Below are positions 12,723 through 24,026 of a stretch of DNA of 64,000 nt, in pieces. The notes beneath the pieces were generated by a model. It was not told where the DNA came from and made no database searches. It was given only the letters and a program-made list of their open reading frames with translations. Origin of the DNA: Ettlia oleoabundans (taxonomy: Eukaryota; Chlorophyta; Chlorophyceae; Chlamydomonadales); the NCBI GenBank assembly GCA_019693395.1, contig JAAMXP010001892.1:1-64000 (forward strand), in the 5' to 3' direction. Numbering within the stretch: position 1 is the first letter of the stretch; each line of letters begins with the position of its first letter. The position numbers and the translations under genes are program-made.

Positions 12723-14604
12723 ATGTCGCTTGCAGGCAAAATTGCCCTCGTCACGGGGGGTGCCCGAGGTACGCAGCTTACCCGTGCAGCTTACCCGTGC
12801 TTCCAAAACAACTGCCCGCCGCCTGTGCCGCCTCTTCTTGCCTTCGCCGCTATTACCACTGCGCTACATGCCCCCTTTTGATTGCAGGCATTGGGTTCGC
12901 CTGCGCACAGTCGCTGGGGCTCGCAGGAGCTAAAGTGGTGGTAGCAGATATCGATGCCGAGGCAGCAGGCCACGCAGAGCAGCAACTGCAAGCGGAGGGA
13001 ATCACTTGCGCGAGTGTAAAATGCGATGTAGGCGACAAGCAGCAGGTCAGGGAGCCTTTCTAACTCGTTGTAGATTACCCAGAGCGCTAGCACTATTGGC
13101 TGGCAGGCAAATAGGCTGTGGCTTGCTTTCACCCCACCTTCCAGTCTCTCTGGTCCTCCGCCTCAACTTTCTATTTGGCGGCAGCGAAATGCCGCCAACC
13201 AATGGATGAAACCCCCATCAGAGTCCCCGCTACCGGCTCCGCTCCACCTCCTGGGTTGTGCAGGTGGATGCCATGATAGCAAAAGCAGTGAGTGTTTTTG
13301 ATGGGCTGGACATTGCGGTAGCTAATGCTGGCATTGTGCGCACTGCGGACTTTCTCGAGATGAGTGAGGACGACTTTGATGCGGTTATCAGAGTCAACTT
13401 GAAGGGCACGTTTCTGGTGTGTGGGGGATTCATTGTGGTGGAACTGTATTGAAATCCAGCCTGCACAGTGGGCATGCTCTTGTAGCTGCCGTGTCACGTG
13501 ACGTCGCTGTGGCCAGCTGTACTCGATGGACGGCAACATTGCGTTGGAAATATCATCCATTTTAAGAGAGTGAAAGGGACGGTTGTGGGTGCATGCAAGG
13601 CTCGCATATCTGTTTGTCTACATTGCAAACAGCTGCTGCCGAACTCCTAGCTGATGCATTATGCATAATGGTGGCCCTGCTGTGCTGCCTGAACCGCCTG
13701 GGGTTAGCGTCATCTCCTGTTCCGCACCCCATGCAGACGGGCCAGGCTGTAGCACGGCAGCTGGTGGTGCAGGGCCGTGGCGGAGCAATAATCAACATGT
13801 CAAGCGTAAACGCAGTCACTGCTATCCCCACCATTTCAGGGTAAGTGCTTGAGCCCAGGCATTTTTTCCTTGCCAACTACTTACCTTCTTGCTTCCATTT
13901 TAGCTGCTGCTATTGGTGGCAACACAGAAGGTTGATCGAGTCGTAACCTGCTCCCTGGTTGCCACCAACTGCATTTGCTGCTACAGGTATAACGCCAGCA
14001 AGGGAGGAGTGGACAATTTGACCAGATGCATGGCGTTGGCCCTGGCACCCCACAACATAAGGGTTAATGCAGTTGGCCCCGGCAGCATAATGACCGACGT
14101 GCTGCAGTCTGGTAAGGAAGTTTGCCATTCCAGCGAAAACAACTGCCAGCAGCCCTGCGCCACCCATATGGCTGCGTTTGGGTCACCTTCTCGGCGTTGG
14201 CAGTTCTCCATCACCTGTTGCACTCGCTCATGTCTGCAGTGGTAAAGGACAAGGCGGCCATGAGCAAGGTCTTGTCCCGCACGCCGCTGCTGCGTGTGGG
14301 GCAACCCAGTGAGATAGGGTCGGTGGTGTGCTTCCTGGCCTCGCAGGACAGCAGGTGCGCCTTTTAAGCAGCAGGTACAGCCTGTCCTGCGTGGTCAGCC
14401 TGCATAATGCCGCAGGCATGGCATCGCCGGGTGGCAGGCTGCTTGTTCTGTGTGGGACAAATTCTGCTGGCAGCTTGCAAGTGCAAGCATGGCTGTTGTT
14501 TGGTGCTCACTGCCTGCAGCTACATGACAGGGCAGACGGTGTATGTGGACGGTGGTAGGCTGGCACTGAACTATACGGTAAAAGTGCCAGAGGAAGGGCA
14601 GTGA
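12723..14604 (+). CDS. Short-chain dehydrogenase/reductase, classical type
   Basis: NAD(P)-dependent oxidoreductase of 261 residues, usual length for a classical SDR. Exons 12723-12768, 12888-13045, 13264-13416, 13737-13840, 13987-14111, 14240-14354 and 14520-14604 join with all phases closing. The Rossmann start TGGARGIG, an acidic residue ending strand 2 (VVVADID, suggesting NAD(H) preference), the NAG motif (ANAGIV), the catalytic Ser in INMSSVNA, the YNASKGG Tyr/Lys pair and the PG motif (GPGSIMTDV) are all present. It resembles FabG-like and sorbitol/3-hydroxybutyrate dehydrogenase SDRs, but the substrate cannot be told from sequence. No targeting peptide is visible, so a cytosolic enzyme is likely. 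A TGTAA motif at 14756-14760 may mark its 3' end. Confidence 0.93.
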
Positions 14605-15089
14605 CCAGCTGTCAGTACCTCCTATTCATATGGCAACATCGTTGCTCTGTCATAACCCTGGCCATAGTGTTCACCAGTACCGTATGGCGTGCCTGTTCCC
14701 CATGTTATCATATGCAACCGTTGGAGTTTGAGAGCATGACCCTTGAATCACAGCTTGTAACCTGCGAACAGTTAAGGGAAGTCTTTGGTTGATTGCCTGG
14801 TGGCACCTTCAGGCGGGCGCTTGCATGTGTCTCGTTGGCGGGTCGGCTTGCCCAGGAGTGCAACGTTGCATATCTAGCACACCAGGGTGCATGTGCAGGG
14901 CCGCCAATCCAATGAGATGCAGCCCTTGTGAGAGCTGTGGATCCCTCGGGAACGTGGCAACGGGGGTGCGGCATCGCCAGCGGCACGTTCGCCGTGCACG
15001 CAGCGCAGCACAGCAGGGTGGTAGGCAATGCCTTAGGCATGCGGAAAAGGGCGTTGTTGTGCGTGCCGCAACAGCTGATTTCCATCTTG
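14605..15089. other. Intergenic region (SDR to RbcX)
   Basis: 485 bp between two + strand genes, containing the SDR 3' UTR with TGTAA at 14756-14760 and the RbcX 5' region. An ATG at 15039 is in frame with RbcX and 17 codons upstream of the chosen start. No other gene seen. Confidence 0.5.
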
Positions 15090-17097
15090 ATGCTCCGCGC
15101 TCTTTCACAATCTGCTGCAAGTTTCTCCAACGCGAGCCGAAGAGCCGAAGAGCCGATGCTACAGCGAGGGCCCTGGTGTCGCTCATCCAACTGCGTGATT
15201 GCTGCGGACAAGAAAGATCCTTCTTCCAATCCCAACTACAGAAGGGGCTCGCAGAATGATTACTGGCGCAAGCGGACAGACGATAGGAGGAGCCTGAAGG
15301 GGAGGTCGGTTTCGACCGACAACCAGACAAGGTGGGCAGGGAAACCACGGGAGTTGCGGTATGGTCGTGGCCAGCGGGCCGCAACCCTGCTGCCGCCGCT
15401 ACTGCTGCCTTGCTCGCTTGCTGCCAGCCTCCCTCTCAATGCGGTGGATGAACTGCTGTGACATGCAGGCGGAGAGGTCGACCAGCTCACATGCGCAGCC
15501 CAGATGACACACCACTCCGGGATGGCAACCGAGACCGCCTGATGGGCCTGCTCACCACCCAGTGAGTCGCAGCGCACCTCTCGCGGGCGCTTTTGGGTGG
15601 AATTGCATTGAGGTTCACTGCACTGGCGTGTTAGATGGTAAGCTTTGCCTTGAGGCAACATGTCGCGCGATGCAAAACTGCCAACTTGCCCCGGGCAGAT
15701 GTTGCCTGTGTCTGGATTCCTCCCCCCATACCTTGGACAAATGGTTGAACATTGTTTCTTGCTGTGCGCCACATGTGTGTGCTGCTGTACAGGGCAGCAG
15801 CAACATTATCGCACACGATAGCGGCGGACAACCCAGCGCTGCACAGCTGGCTCACCCATTACCTGCAAGAGAACAACATCCCAAAGGTATGTCTCAGGGC
15901 AGCTTGCCACCGGTGTGTGGCCATGGATGTTGCAACACTTCTGGAACGCCAGGTGCAATGGCCTTGCATGGCGACGTGATGATTTACGCCATGTAGCAGC
16001 ATGGGGCATAGCTGTCACCCCTGCTGCTTCTTATTGGTCCAACATGTCCATATGAAACCATGTCTCCAATTCTTGCTTGAATGCCTTCTTATCTATCTGT
16101 CGCCAGCCTGTCGTCTGCCCACTGGCCGCCTTATCGTGCCCATGCACTATCACTGTATCTCCTCGCCCTCACCGCTGCAGAACGGCAATTGGAGCGATGT
16201 GAGCGGTGAGAACTTCCTGCGTACGCTGCTTACCCGGCCGGTGGAAGAAATTTCGGGCAGCTTCTCCGACGAGGAGCCGCAGTTTGCCAACGCGTCACCC
16301 ATCGGGGGCGACCCGCGGCTGACTGCGCAGCGAATCATGGACCTAAGGTGCGAGGCAGAATCTGTGGTGGCGGATAAGGTCGGTTGGGACAAATTAGGGC
16401 AGGTTCATACGGAGTGAGGTGGCAGAGATTTGAGCGCAAAGGAATGCATGCAAGCGCTGGTAGTCACACCGGCAGGATTTGCGTTGTAGGAGGACGGGGT
16501 GTCGAGATTTGGGCCCTGGGATGGTTGGCGTAGGACAGTGTTGGCGTAGGATAGTGTGCAGTGCTGCTCGCCCAGCCTGGCTGCCTTTTGCGTCTGACTG
16601 TTGTGCTGTGCCCGCACCCCTTTAATCTGGCATGCAGGCACCGCATTGCTAAGGAGTGGATTGAGGAGCTGCAGGGTGTCCAGGAGGAAAACGCTGCTTT
16701 GATGCAGGAGACCCTCATGAAATCGCTATCAGCCACACCAGGAGGCGGCACGCCAGCAGGTGGGTGCAAGAGTTAAGCTTAGTGCATGCTGGACAACAAG
16801 AAGTACAAGCAGGGACATGCCTCTTTGCTTCAGACATGAGACCAGGCCTTGCCATGTACCCAAAGCAAATAAGAAAGCGCAGCACAACTTATGGGTAAAG
16901 ATGAATGTAGCAGGGAGTTGCAGCTGCGTGTGGAGTGACAAGGGCTTTTTGCATGGAAGTGTTGCCCCGGCGTCAGTAGACGGCGTCAGTTGCTGCTCAA
17001 GCCAGCAGGTGCCTGCTATCCACTTGCAGGTGGCAACACGGCGCGTAAGGTGGATATTGAGGAAGTGGATGACTCAGCTGCTGGTTGTGACGATTGA
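15090..17097 (+). CDS. Rubisco assembly chaperone RbcX
   Basis: Chaperone that clamps the C-terminal tail of the Rubisco large subunit during holoenzyme assembly in the plastid. Exons 15090-15331, 15469-15561, 15793-15886, 16181-16347, 16638-16759 and 17030-17097 give 261 residues with all phases consistent. The core follows the RbcX pattern: LLTTQAAATLSHTIAADNPALHSWL matches the conserved helix with NPPLALWL in cyanobacterial RbcX, followed by ENFLRTLL and MDLRHRIAKEWIEEL matching the MTVREHIAEEV helix. About 110 residues precede the core, beginning MLRALSQSAASFSN, a plausible plastid transit peptide followed by an Arg-rich linker. The tail is acidic (VDIEEVDDSAAGCDD). An in-frame ATG at 15039 could add 17 residues. 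Recognition is from remembered family pattern, not a search, so alternative helical chaperones remain possible. Confidence 0.8.
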
Positions 17098-17775
17098 AGA
17101 GAGTTGTGTGCCTTCACGCAGTATCCGGCATTGGCGATGGCTGCAGCGTGCGTAGCTACCAGCGGCTGAATTTCACCTTGCTACTCATGTCGGGGCAAAA
17201 ATGGCCCGTCGCCTGCACTGCGGCTGTGTCATAGATTCTAGCTGGTTTCAGCAGCTAAGGGTTTAGCAGCCGTGGAGTGGGCCCTGGGATTTTCTCCTCA
17301 ATCTCACCCTTGTCTTGTTTCAATTCCATCTCTGGCAAGCACTGTGCGCACAACTGCAATTTTACCGTCGCTGTGCTCCACTTTTCTGTACCACCCACCT
17401 GCCAGACATGTATTCTCCCTGGCTTCCACCATTATTTTGCCTCGTATGCGCTGCCCATATGCATATTCAACAGAGCTGAATGCATGTTTGGCAATTGCCC
17501 CTCCGGCACAAGTTCTTCACTCCTCCTGCCCAGCAGGCAGTTATGTCACTGCATGCTTCAAGTTCTAGCAAGAAAAGTTGGCATCTCCTTGATTGCCACT
17601 CTTAGCAACACAGTGAGCCCAAGATGATGCATGTTGCACTCCTTACAATGTAAGATGAAAAAAACTCAGGAATATAGAGCAGGACAACAAGCAAGGGTTG
17701 GAGCAGAAACTAGAGTCGCGCACCAGTTGAACACATGTTGGACAGCAGTGGTTGCTGGAAAAGCACTACATAATG
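17098..17775. other. Convergent 3' region of RbcX and ArfGAP genes
   Basis: 678 bp between two stop codons facing each other. It contains the sequence TTACAATGTAA at 17643-17653, which places a TGTAA motif on each strand. No coding region with splice support is seen. Confidence 0.6.
17643..17653. terminator. Two-way TGTAA polyadenylation-type motif
   Basis: TTACA (TGTAA on the minus strand) and TGTAA sit back to back in 11 bp, between the convergent RbcX (+) and ArfGAP (-) genes. TGTAA is the known chlorophyte polyadenylation signal; joint use by both genes is inference. Confidence 0.5.
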
Positions 17776-20126
17776 TTAAGACAGGAGCCCTTGGAATGCG
17801 GCCATTTCTTGTTGCTGAGGCATTGGATGCTGACTGGGTGCCCCCATGGCGTTCATGGGAACCGATGCAGCCTGCTGCGGCTTGGAGGTCCCAAAATTGC
17901 CAAGGTAACTTTCAGTGCTAGAGTACGGCTGTGCCATGGCCCCTGGTATGGCTGGCTGCTGCTGCAGGACGTGGTAGGGCTGCATTGAAGGGGCAGGCTG
18001 CCGGAGGTGCTGCTGGGGCTGCTGGGGGAGGTAACCCTGCTGTGTTGGGGTGGTGCCTGGGGCACCCAAGTGCGGGTGGGCAGCCACAGACAGAGCAGGC
18101 TGTCCACCCATAGAGAAGTGGCTAGTGTTCATGCTTTGGCCCGGCTGCTGGCTATTGAACAGTGCCAGAATGTTTTCGTTCGACATTGCAGGTTTATGGC
18201 TGCCAGCGGCGGCAGCCTGGGTGCTGGCGGTGCTGCCTGCGCCTGCCACGCCGGCCATGCCCCCTGTTGCAGGCGCAGCCGCTGCTGTCGGTACAGCAGC
18301 TGCGGGAGGTGCTGGCACAGCGGGCTCTGTCGCCACCAGAGGTGCGCTGCTGCTGTTCATTGCAAAGGGCGCAGCAGGGGTATTGGTGCTATTGCCCTGC
18401 GCGTGGTCTGCATTGTTTGTCGGATGTGGCATGCTGAAAGGATCAAACAAGGCTGCAGCTGGTGGCTGCAAGGCTTCCACTGGCCCTATAGCCGCAGAGC
18501 TGCTGCCAAATGCAGCCCATCCATCAGAGGGTGCAGCCAACGTGGCAGCAGGGATGGCGGGCACTGCATCAGCGATGAGGGCTGCTGACTGATCAGGGAC
18601 AGGGGCGGGTGAAGGAGTCTGCAAAGGAGCGGGGGCAGGAGCAGCCTCCCCGAAGGGATCCCAGGCTGCCACTGGCGCGGGCGCCGGCGGTGCTGAGGCA
18701 TCGCTCTGGGCAAAGGGATCCCAGGCGGTGGTTGGTGCTGATGCAACAGCAGACTCTACAGCAGGCGGTGGTGTTGCCGCCGGGGCTGCTGGTGCCTGGG
18801 GGTCGTCCAAGCTCAGCAAGTCAAAGCTTGGCATTGAGGGCTGCTCCGGTTTGGGTGCAGGGTTTGCTGCGAAATCGCCGACTGCAGCAGACCGTGTGGG
18901 CGCGGGGGGAGGCGGCAGGCTGCCTGCTGGGGTGCCGCCTAGCTCTGTACTTGCCCCCGGCTGCTGCGGCGGATGTGCACTAGAGTCGTTGCTTCCCCCC
19001 TCAAACCGCGCCATGAACTGCACATTCAGCCAGCCGGCATAGCGCAATCCACGCCTTGTCAGCTTCCATACAATGAGCGTAGGACACAAAATGCGCAAAG
19101 CGAACCGTTCAACAGCAGGCTCAATCCACCCATTCAACCACGACACATGAAACAAACAACATAGGACGTGAGCCTCGGCAAGCCCAGTATTTACATGCAG
19201 CGCACCCACCGGGTGCGTGCTGTAATTCTCAATGTTGGGGGGGTCAGAATACTCCCGGGCTGCGTAGCGCCGTGACACATACCTGCATAGGTGTTGGCAA
19301 GGCACAGGCAGCAGCAGAACAGGTGTCGCACCAGAAGCAGCAGAAGGGAGCATGTCCTGCAGAAGATTTGTCTGCTACCATAGGTTTAACTTCGTGCCCG
19401 TGCTCACTTGTCTGTGATGAAGGTGCGAAGCAGTGACATGTCGTTCTCAGGCGGTCGGCGGAAGCCCGTAGGCAGGTTTGCCTCCCAGTAAGCTGCAGCC
19501 CGTCCGTTGCCCATGGCCGACACAAACGCCACCTGCTCCGGCAGCCAGGTGTCCTGCGCCAACCATAGTACAGAGAAAGCAATATATGGGGCGACCCAAT
19601 CAGTGCATGCAAACTTCTTATGGGAAAACACCACAGCAGCAGGAGCCAAGGATCGCAGCACCCAGTTCAGCCGACTAGGGGTAGCGCAAGCACAGCGGCT
19701 CACCAGGTTGCAGCTGCGAACTTTGGAGTTGTGGACTCCCAGGCTGCGGTGCACACCTGCAAGAGGCATCGGCAACAGTGCCACCAAATAGTGAGTTGAA
19801 AATGGATATCAACAGCGCAGCTTGCAAGCCTGAAAAGATCGGCCCAAGGCACCACCGCAAGCGGCTGCCCTGCTCAGTACCTACTGCGTCCCTTGCAACT
19901 CTTGCAGTGGACTCTGCGCAGCCCTTTCCCGGTCATCGCCACCTCGCTGCTCACCTGAGCAGTTCAGGCACACAAACACCCCCAGGTTGACGCTGGCCCA
20001 GGTGGGGCCGCGTGATCCACAGTCGGCACAGCGCCGATTCTCCTCCTGCTTGAGCAGCGTCGACAGGATGGCCTTGTGGCGCTCGTTTTGCTGAGCGGAG
20101 ACCGCCAACTTGTCGTTCCTCACCAT
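17776..20126 (-). CDS. ArfGAP protein, AGD5/NEVERSHED-like
   Basis: GTPase-activating protein for ARF GTPases in vesicle traffic, 561 residues. Exons 20126-19955, 19756-19704, 19553-19408, 19282-19210 and 19017-17776, phases closing. Residues 1-145 form the ArfGAP domain: the zinc finger CADC...CLNC with 16 residues between pairs (Cys 33, 36, 53, 56), the arginine finger in GVHRSLG (Arg 61), then DTWLPEQVAF and KYVSRRYA. The last exon encodes an Ala/Pro/Gln-rich disordered tail with a clathrin-box-type LLSLD (about residues 215-219) and repeated WDPF/FDPF motifs, the type bound by clathrin and adaptor ears. This layout fits plant AGD5 and animal SMAP proteins of the trans-Golgi or endosome. 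Start is the first ATG in frame; the frame is open upstream only from a TTG. Confidence 0.93.
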
Positions 20127-20361
20127 CCTGGCCGCCCAGGCCTTTGCCAATCAGACCGCTGCCAGGCAAGCGCAGGCCGCCCTGAGCGTAAAGGGCGTGT
20201 AGGAACTCGCACTATGAATGGGAAGGCTTCCTACGTGGCGGTCTCCCCTCCACCTCATCTGGTAGCATCCCGGCAAGCTTTTCTGCGTCAAGATTTCAAA
20301 CCCATCTTAATCCGTGGTTAATACCGCTGCCGAGGCCTTGCCGACAAACTTGCCCTCCGAC
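20127..20361. promoter_or_regulatory. Divergent promoter region (ArfGAP / plastid membrane protein)
   Basis: 235 bp between two divergent start codons, so both promoters and 5' UTRs must lie here or extend into transcribed sequence. No known element identified. Confidence 0.45.
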
Positions 20362-21151
20362 ATGGTTGTGGCTAGCAGCCTGCGTTCCCCGGTGGTGCTG
20401 CCCTCCCACCCACTCACCAGTTGCAGCAGCAGGTATGAGCTCCGATGGCTGGAGCCTCTGGTTGGCCAGAGCAGGGGTTGTGGTTGTGGCGGGTGCCTGT
20501 GCTGTGCACACACCTGCTGCGTGCACCCAAGCACGGTGCCGCCTGGTGTAACCAAGCTAACATACACTACAACCACACTTTCCCTGGCAGGGCTATCAGG
20601 CGGCGTAGTGTGTTGGTACATGCTGACAACCGGCCGTTGCGGGAGTTCAATGAGAACGACGGTAAGCTGTCATCTTCTGGCGATGCGGCTGAGAAGAAGG
20701 CAGAGCCGGGCGCGCTGTATGCTGACGAGAACCCTCCGGTAAGCTCACGCTGAAATGCAGCATGTTTGGCTGTCTGCTCCAGCCCTTGGCACTGGCCCTG
20801 CCCTGTTCCCTGCCCTGCGTTGGCTCCGCTGCCTGACCGTATACAGGGTGCTGCTAACACTCGCTGCAGCCGCCCCGTGACACCATGAGTCCCGAAATGA
20901 AGGAGCGGTTGCGGCGCGAGTACATCGGTCTTGGTGGTTCCCCCAACAAGGTGCAGGCACAGGTGTTGTGGCAGAAGTAAGGCTGCATCTCTTGATGTTG
21001 CTCCCTTAAGGAAGGCTCCTTCATGCGTGCGTACGGTGCTCACTGCCATGATTGCTCCTGACCGCAGGCGATGGGCGGCAACTACTTCTTGTACATTATA
21101 CTGGGCATTTCTGCGCTTGCTGTGCTGTCCAAGCTGACTGGCGCAATTTAG
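20362..21151 (+). CDS. Small single-pass membrane protein, probably plastid
   Basis: Protein of 127 residues from exons 20362-20432, 20591-20738, 20870-20950 and 21068-21151; all phases agree. The first 35 or so residues (MVVASSLRSPVVLPSHPLTS...AIRRRSVLVHA) look like a plastid transit peptide: Ser- and Arg-rich, almost no acidic residues, with a VHA cleavage-like end. The middle is acidic and Pro-rich. A charged segment MSPEMKERLRREYIGLGGSPNK precedes one hydrophobic C-terminal helix (YFLYIILGISALAVLSKL). The compact form suggests a thylakoid or envelope membrane subunit or assembly factor. I do not recognise the family. A TGTAA motif at 21432-21436 is a likely 3' end. Confidence 0.8.
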
Positions 21152-21692
21152 GCTTTTTCGAGTGATTCTGGGGAACAACAGGTCTATGCTAGATTGAGCG
21201 ATCCATTGTGAGTGAGCGAAAATCAGAGCTGCCAACTGTATGTTGTACCTTTCCTGTCCCTAGTCCGAACCCTGAGGCATTTGTTCAACGTTTATAAGCT
21301 TTTCATCTGGGTTGTGCTACTGTTTTGCGTCTGCCCACAGTTGCACTTGGGTTTTTTTGTGTGTACACACAGCCTGCACGATTCAGTTTGGCTGCGGGCA
21401 TTTTGTCGTTATAACTTGAACTATAAGAACGTGTAAGGGTCTTGGCAGCATTGCGAAGTTGTGAAGGGCCGTTGCAGCAATGTAGGTGACCAAGTGTCCC
21501 AACTGCGGCACCCCTTCTTCCAGCTGGCAAGTGCCAGCAAGCTTCCTACTTCATCCACCAGGGAACGCATTTGCGCAGGCTTGCCTTGGACCACATTTTA
21601 TCATCTCGCTTTCCCCGAGGCGTTGACACCTGATCACACTTCGTCCCACTTTTTGCATGGGAATTGCCGCTGCCAAGCCTTCGCCAGCGGCA
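21152..21692. other. Intergenic region upstream of glutaredoxin
   Basis: 541 bp containing the 3' UTR of the membrane-protein gene, with TGTAA at 21432-21436, and the glutaredoxin promoter. No further gene seen. Confidence 0.5.
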
Positions 21693-22904
21693 ATGAGTAG
21701 CGCCAAGAGCCTGGTCGATAGCACTGTCCGTGGCAACAAGGTGATCCGCTGACTTTTCGTGCACCAACCACGTATGCTGCTGTATGGCGGCAACCAGGGA
21801 GGTGTCATTTGCACTGCCTTGCGGCGTGTCGTGCTGTGTTACTCATTTACTGCACTTTCACCCAATCGGAGTTGCAGGTGGTGGTGTGGAGGTAATTCAT
21901 GGAGTTACAAAAGCCTATAATAGGCTACGAAGCAAGCAAGACAGCAGAGCGGGATTGTGAATTGTTGCATTACGGGTGACTTTCTGTTGCTTGTAGCCTG
22001 AGTGATTTATTGCTCACTTAGTCTTGTTCCTTTCCCACGATGGCATGCAGCAAAACCTACTGCCCCTATTGCGTCAAGGGTAAGGCTCACTGGCTCCTGG
22101 ATGCAGGCAACCGTGCATGGCACTCTGAATCCGTTTCTGCGCTGCTGGACTGGTTGTGCAGCCGATTGCAGCTCCCCACTGTGTCTGATGTGCTCCCTCT
22201 TTGTCTATCCACGAGATGCAGCCAAGCGTGCGCTACAGAAGTATCTCGACTCCAGCAAGATGACAGTGATTGAACTGGACCAGCGCAAGTGGGTCTGATG
22301 CCTCTTGATGCCGCCTGCCCCAACTCTAATTGACATTTCAGCTGCCCAATCCCAGGTGCATGCTCCACACAGTAGAGCTGAGCATTCACGCAAACTCTGA
22401 TCTTGTTCTGTGCTGTGTTATTTTGTGCTGTTTCCGGCAGTGATGGCAATGCTGTGCAGGACGCTTTGCTGGAGCTGACGGGAGGGCGCTCCGTGCCGCG
22501 GGTGTTCATTGATGGTGAGGAGGCACATTGCTACTCGTATGAATGTTGTTGGTGGATCTTGCTGCTATGTGCACAACAATATGTTTCTGTTTGCTCACAA
22601 CTGACTTGTTGCACCTGCGCCGCCTGCAGGCAAGTTCATTGGCGGCGGCGATGACACAGACGTGAGTGCCTGAGGCAACGACGTCGGTTTCTCGTTGTGC
22701 ATGCCTGCCATGCTTTCGTACTTTTTGTTGGGGATGGGGTGGTGGTGGTGTGGGTGGATGGGGGTGCGGGGGTGAGGTGGGGGCTACAATGGTCAATTCG
22801 CCCCACAACAACAGCAGCAGTGCTGCCTTCATCCCGCCTTTGTGCAGGCCCTGGCACGCAACGGCCAGCTGGAAATCATGCTGCGCGATGCAGGCGTGCT
22901 GTGA
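21693..22904 (+). CDS. Class I (CPYC) glutaredoxin
   Basis: Glutathione-dependent thiol-disulfide oxidoreductase of 106 residues. Exons 21693-21740, 21878-21891, 22051-22079, 22222-22288, 22441-22514, 22630-22661 and 22848-22904 join in phase. The dithiol active site CPYC lies in VVVWSKTYCPYCVK; the cis-Pro loop (RSVPRVFIDG) and the GSH-binding GG...D element (FIGGGDDT) follow in the expected places. The second exon is only 14 nt and supplies the strand before the active site. No targeting extension is present, so the cytosolic form is likely. Intron 6 is strongly G-rich (22729-22783). The nearest clear downstream TGTAA is over 800 bp away, so the 3' UTR may be long or use another signal. Confidence 0.95.
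22729..22783 (+). repeat. G-rich tract in glutaredoxin intron 6
   Basis: Runs of three to five G separated by short spacers on the coding strand, a pattern able to form a G-quadruplex in the pre-mRNA. It lies wholly within the intron between 22662 and 22847. Confidence 0.6.
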
Positions 22905-24026
22905 AAGCTCAACACGTGTCAAAGCAGGGCATTGACTGTCATGCACGCGGGGAGCCAACGAGCTCGCAGGACGATTTGCCCGAGAACACTGCGCCCCTGA
23001 AAGTGATTGTGAAGATCGAACAGGCATGCCATGACAACACACTGGCATGAAAGCAGCGGTGGTTCTTAATTTCAGCTATCAGCTGTTGGCAGCCTGGTTG
23101 TCGTCTGTTGTTTGGTGCTGGTTGCTGTCAGGTCCTGGACTGTGTTTGCGCATGTGCTTCTCTGACCTCGCACCGGCCTCTCAGTTGCTTCCCAAGCCTT
23201 TCATGAGCAGTCGTTAATTACACCATCGAACAATGCCTTCGCCAGTAACAGACAAACTTCGAGAAAGGAGAAGCTCGAAAGAAAGAGGCAGCAGAAGAAA
23301 CCGTCACCATCAAGCCACTCAACAAGGGTGGTGAGATATAACTCAGCAAGCAAATCGCTAGCAAAGGAGTGAGAGATTTAACCTACAAGCTACTTTCAGA
23401 TATCACACTATATTGACACATGGAGCGCGGGCTTGAACCGCAGAGGAGTAACAAAAGACAGGTGCAGGGGGGTAACCTGTCTGCCATCATAATGAGCCTA
23501 CATTTTCTGAAGAGGGAAAACAACAATGTGGGGTGGCAACCAAAGCAAGAAGGTAAACCCAAAAGCACAAAAAATGTGTTCATGACACACAGCTGGCCAG
23601 AAGGCAGAACGCAAGGAACAAAGAACGAGCCTCGCTACACAACGGAAATACACAACAGAGCATACAAGGAAGCAAGTGTCTGAATGGCTAGGCTTGGAAA
23701 CGGTAGACATGTAAAACATGTGTCAGTGTTGCGCTGAAAACACAAATGACCAGGGACCATCAGAATCTCATCTTGGCATGGCATGGTCCCATAAGATTTC
23801 TCAATCTTAATCCAACAGTAAGTCAATCATTGTTAGTGGATTGGAGGAAACATCTGGAGGTCACGAAAGCAAAACTCAACTCGTTGCTCAGCCCACAGGC
23901 AATGGGTTAAGTACGTACGTGTAAAATTGAAGCTTAATCACCGCTTGAATCCGCTCGATGAAGCTGACCATCCGGCTGTTGTGCGTATCGTTAATTGCTG
24001 CTGACTAGGCAAGCTACAACCCAGGG
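22905..24026. other. Intergenic region with one possible orphan exon
   Basis: 1.1 kb between the convergent glutaredoxin (+) and AP2 (-) genes. Most shows no coding character. A 90-nt open stretch at 23252-23341 after an AG acceptor reads like a charged protein C-terminus on the + strand, but no start or partner exon could be fixed. Confidence 0.4.

Noticed and set aside
14708..15384. Minus-strand frames opposite the first RbcX exon
   Set aside because: They overlap a + strand exon whose splice phases close over six exons, and have no family features.
18007..18592. Long + strand frames over the ArfGAP tail
   Set aside because: Shadow of the low-complexity Ala/Pro/Gln exon; no start context or splice sites of their own.
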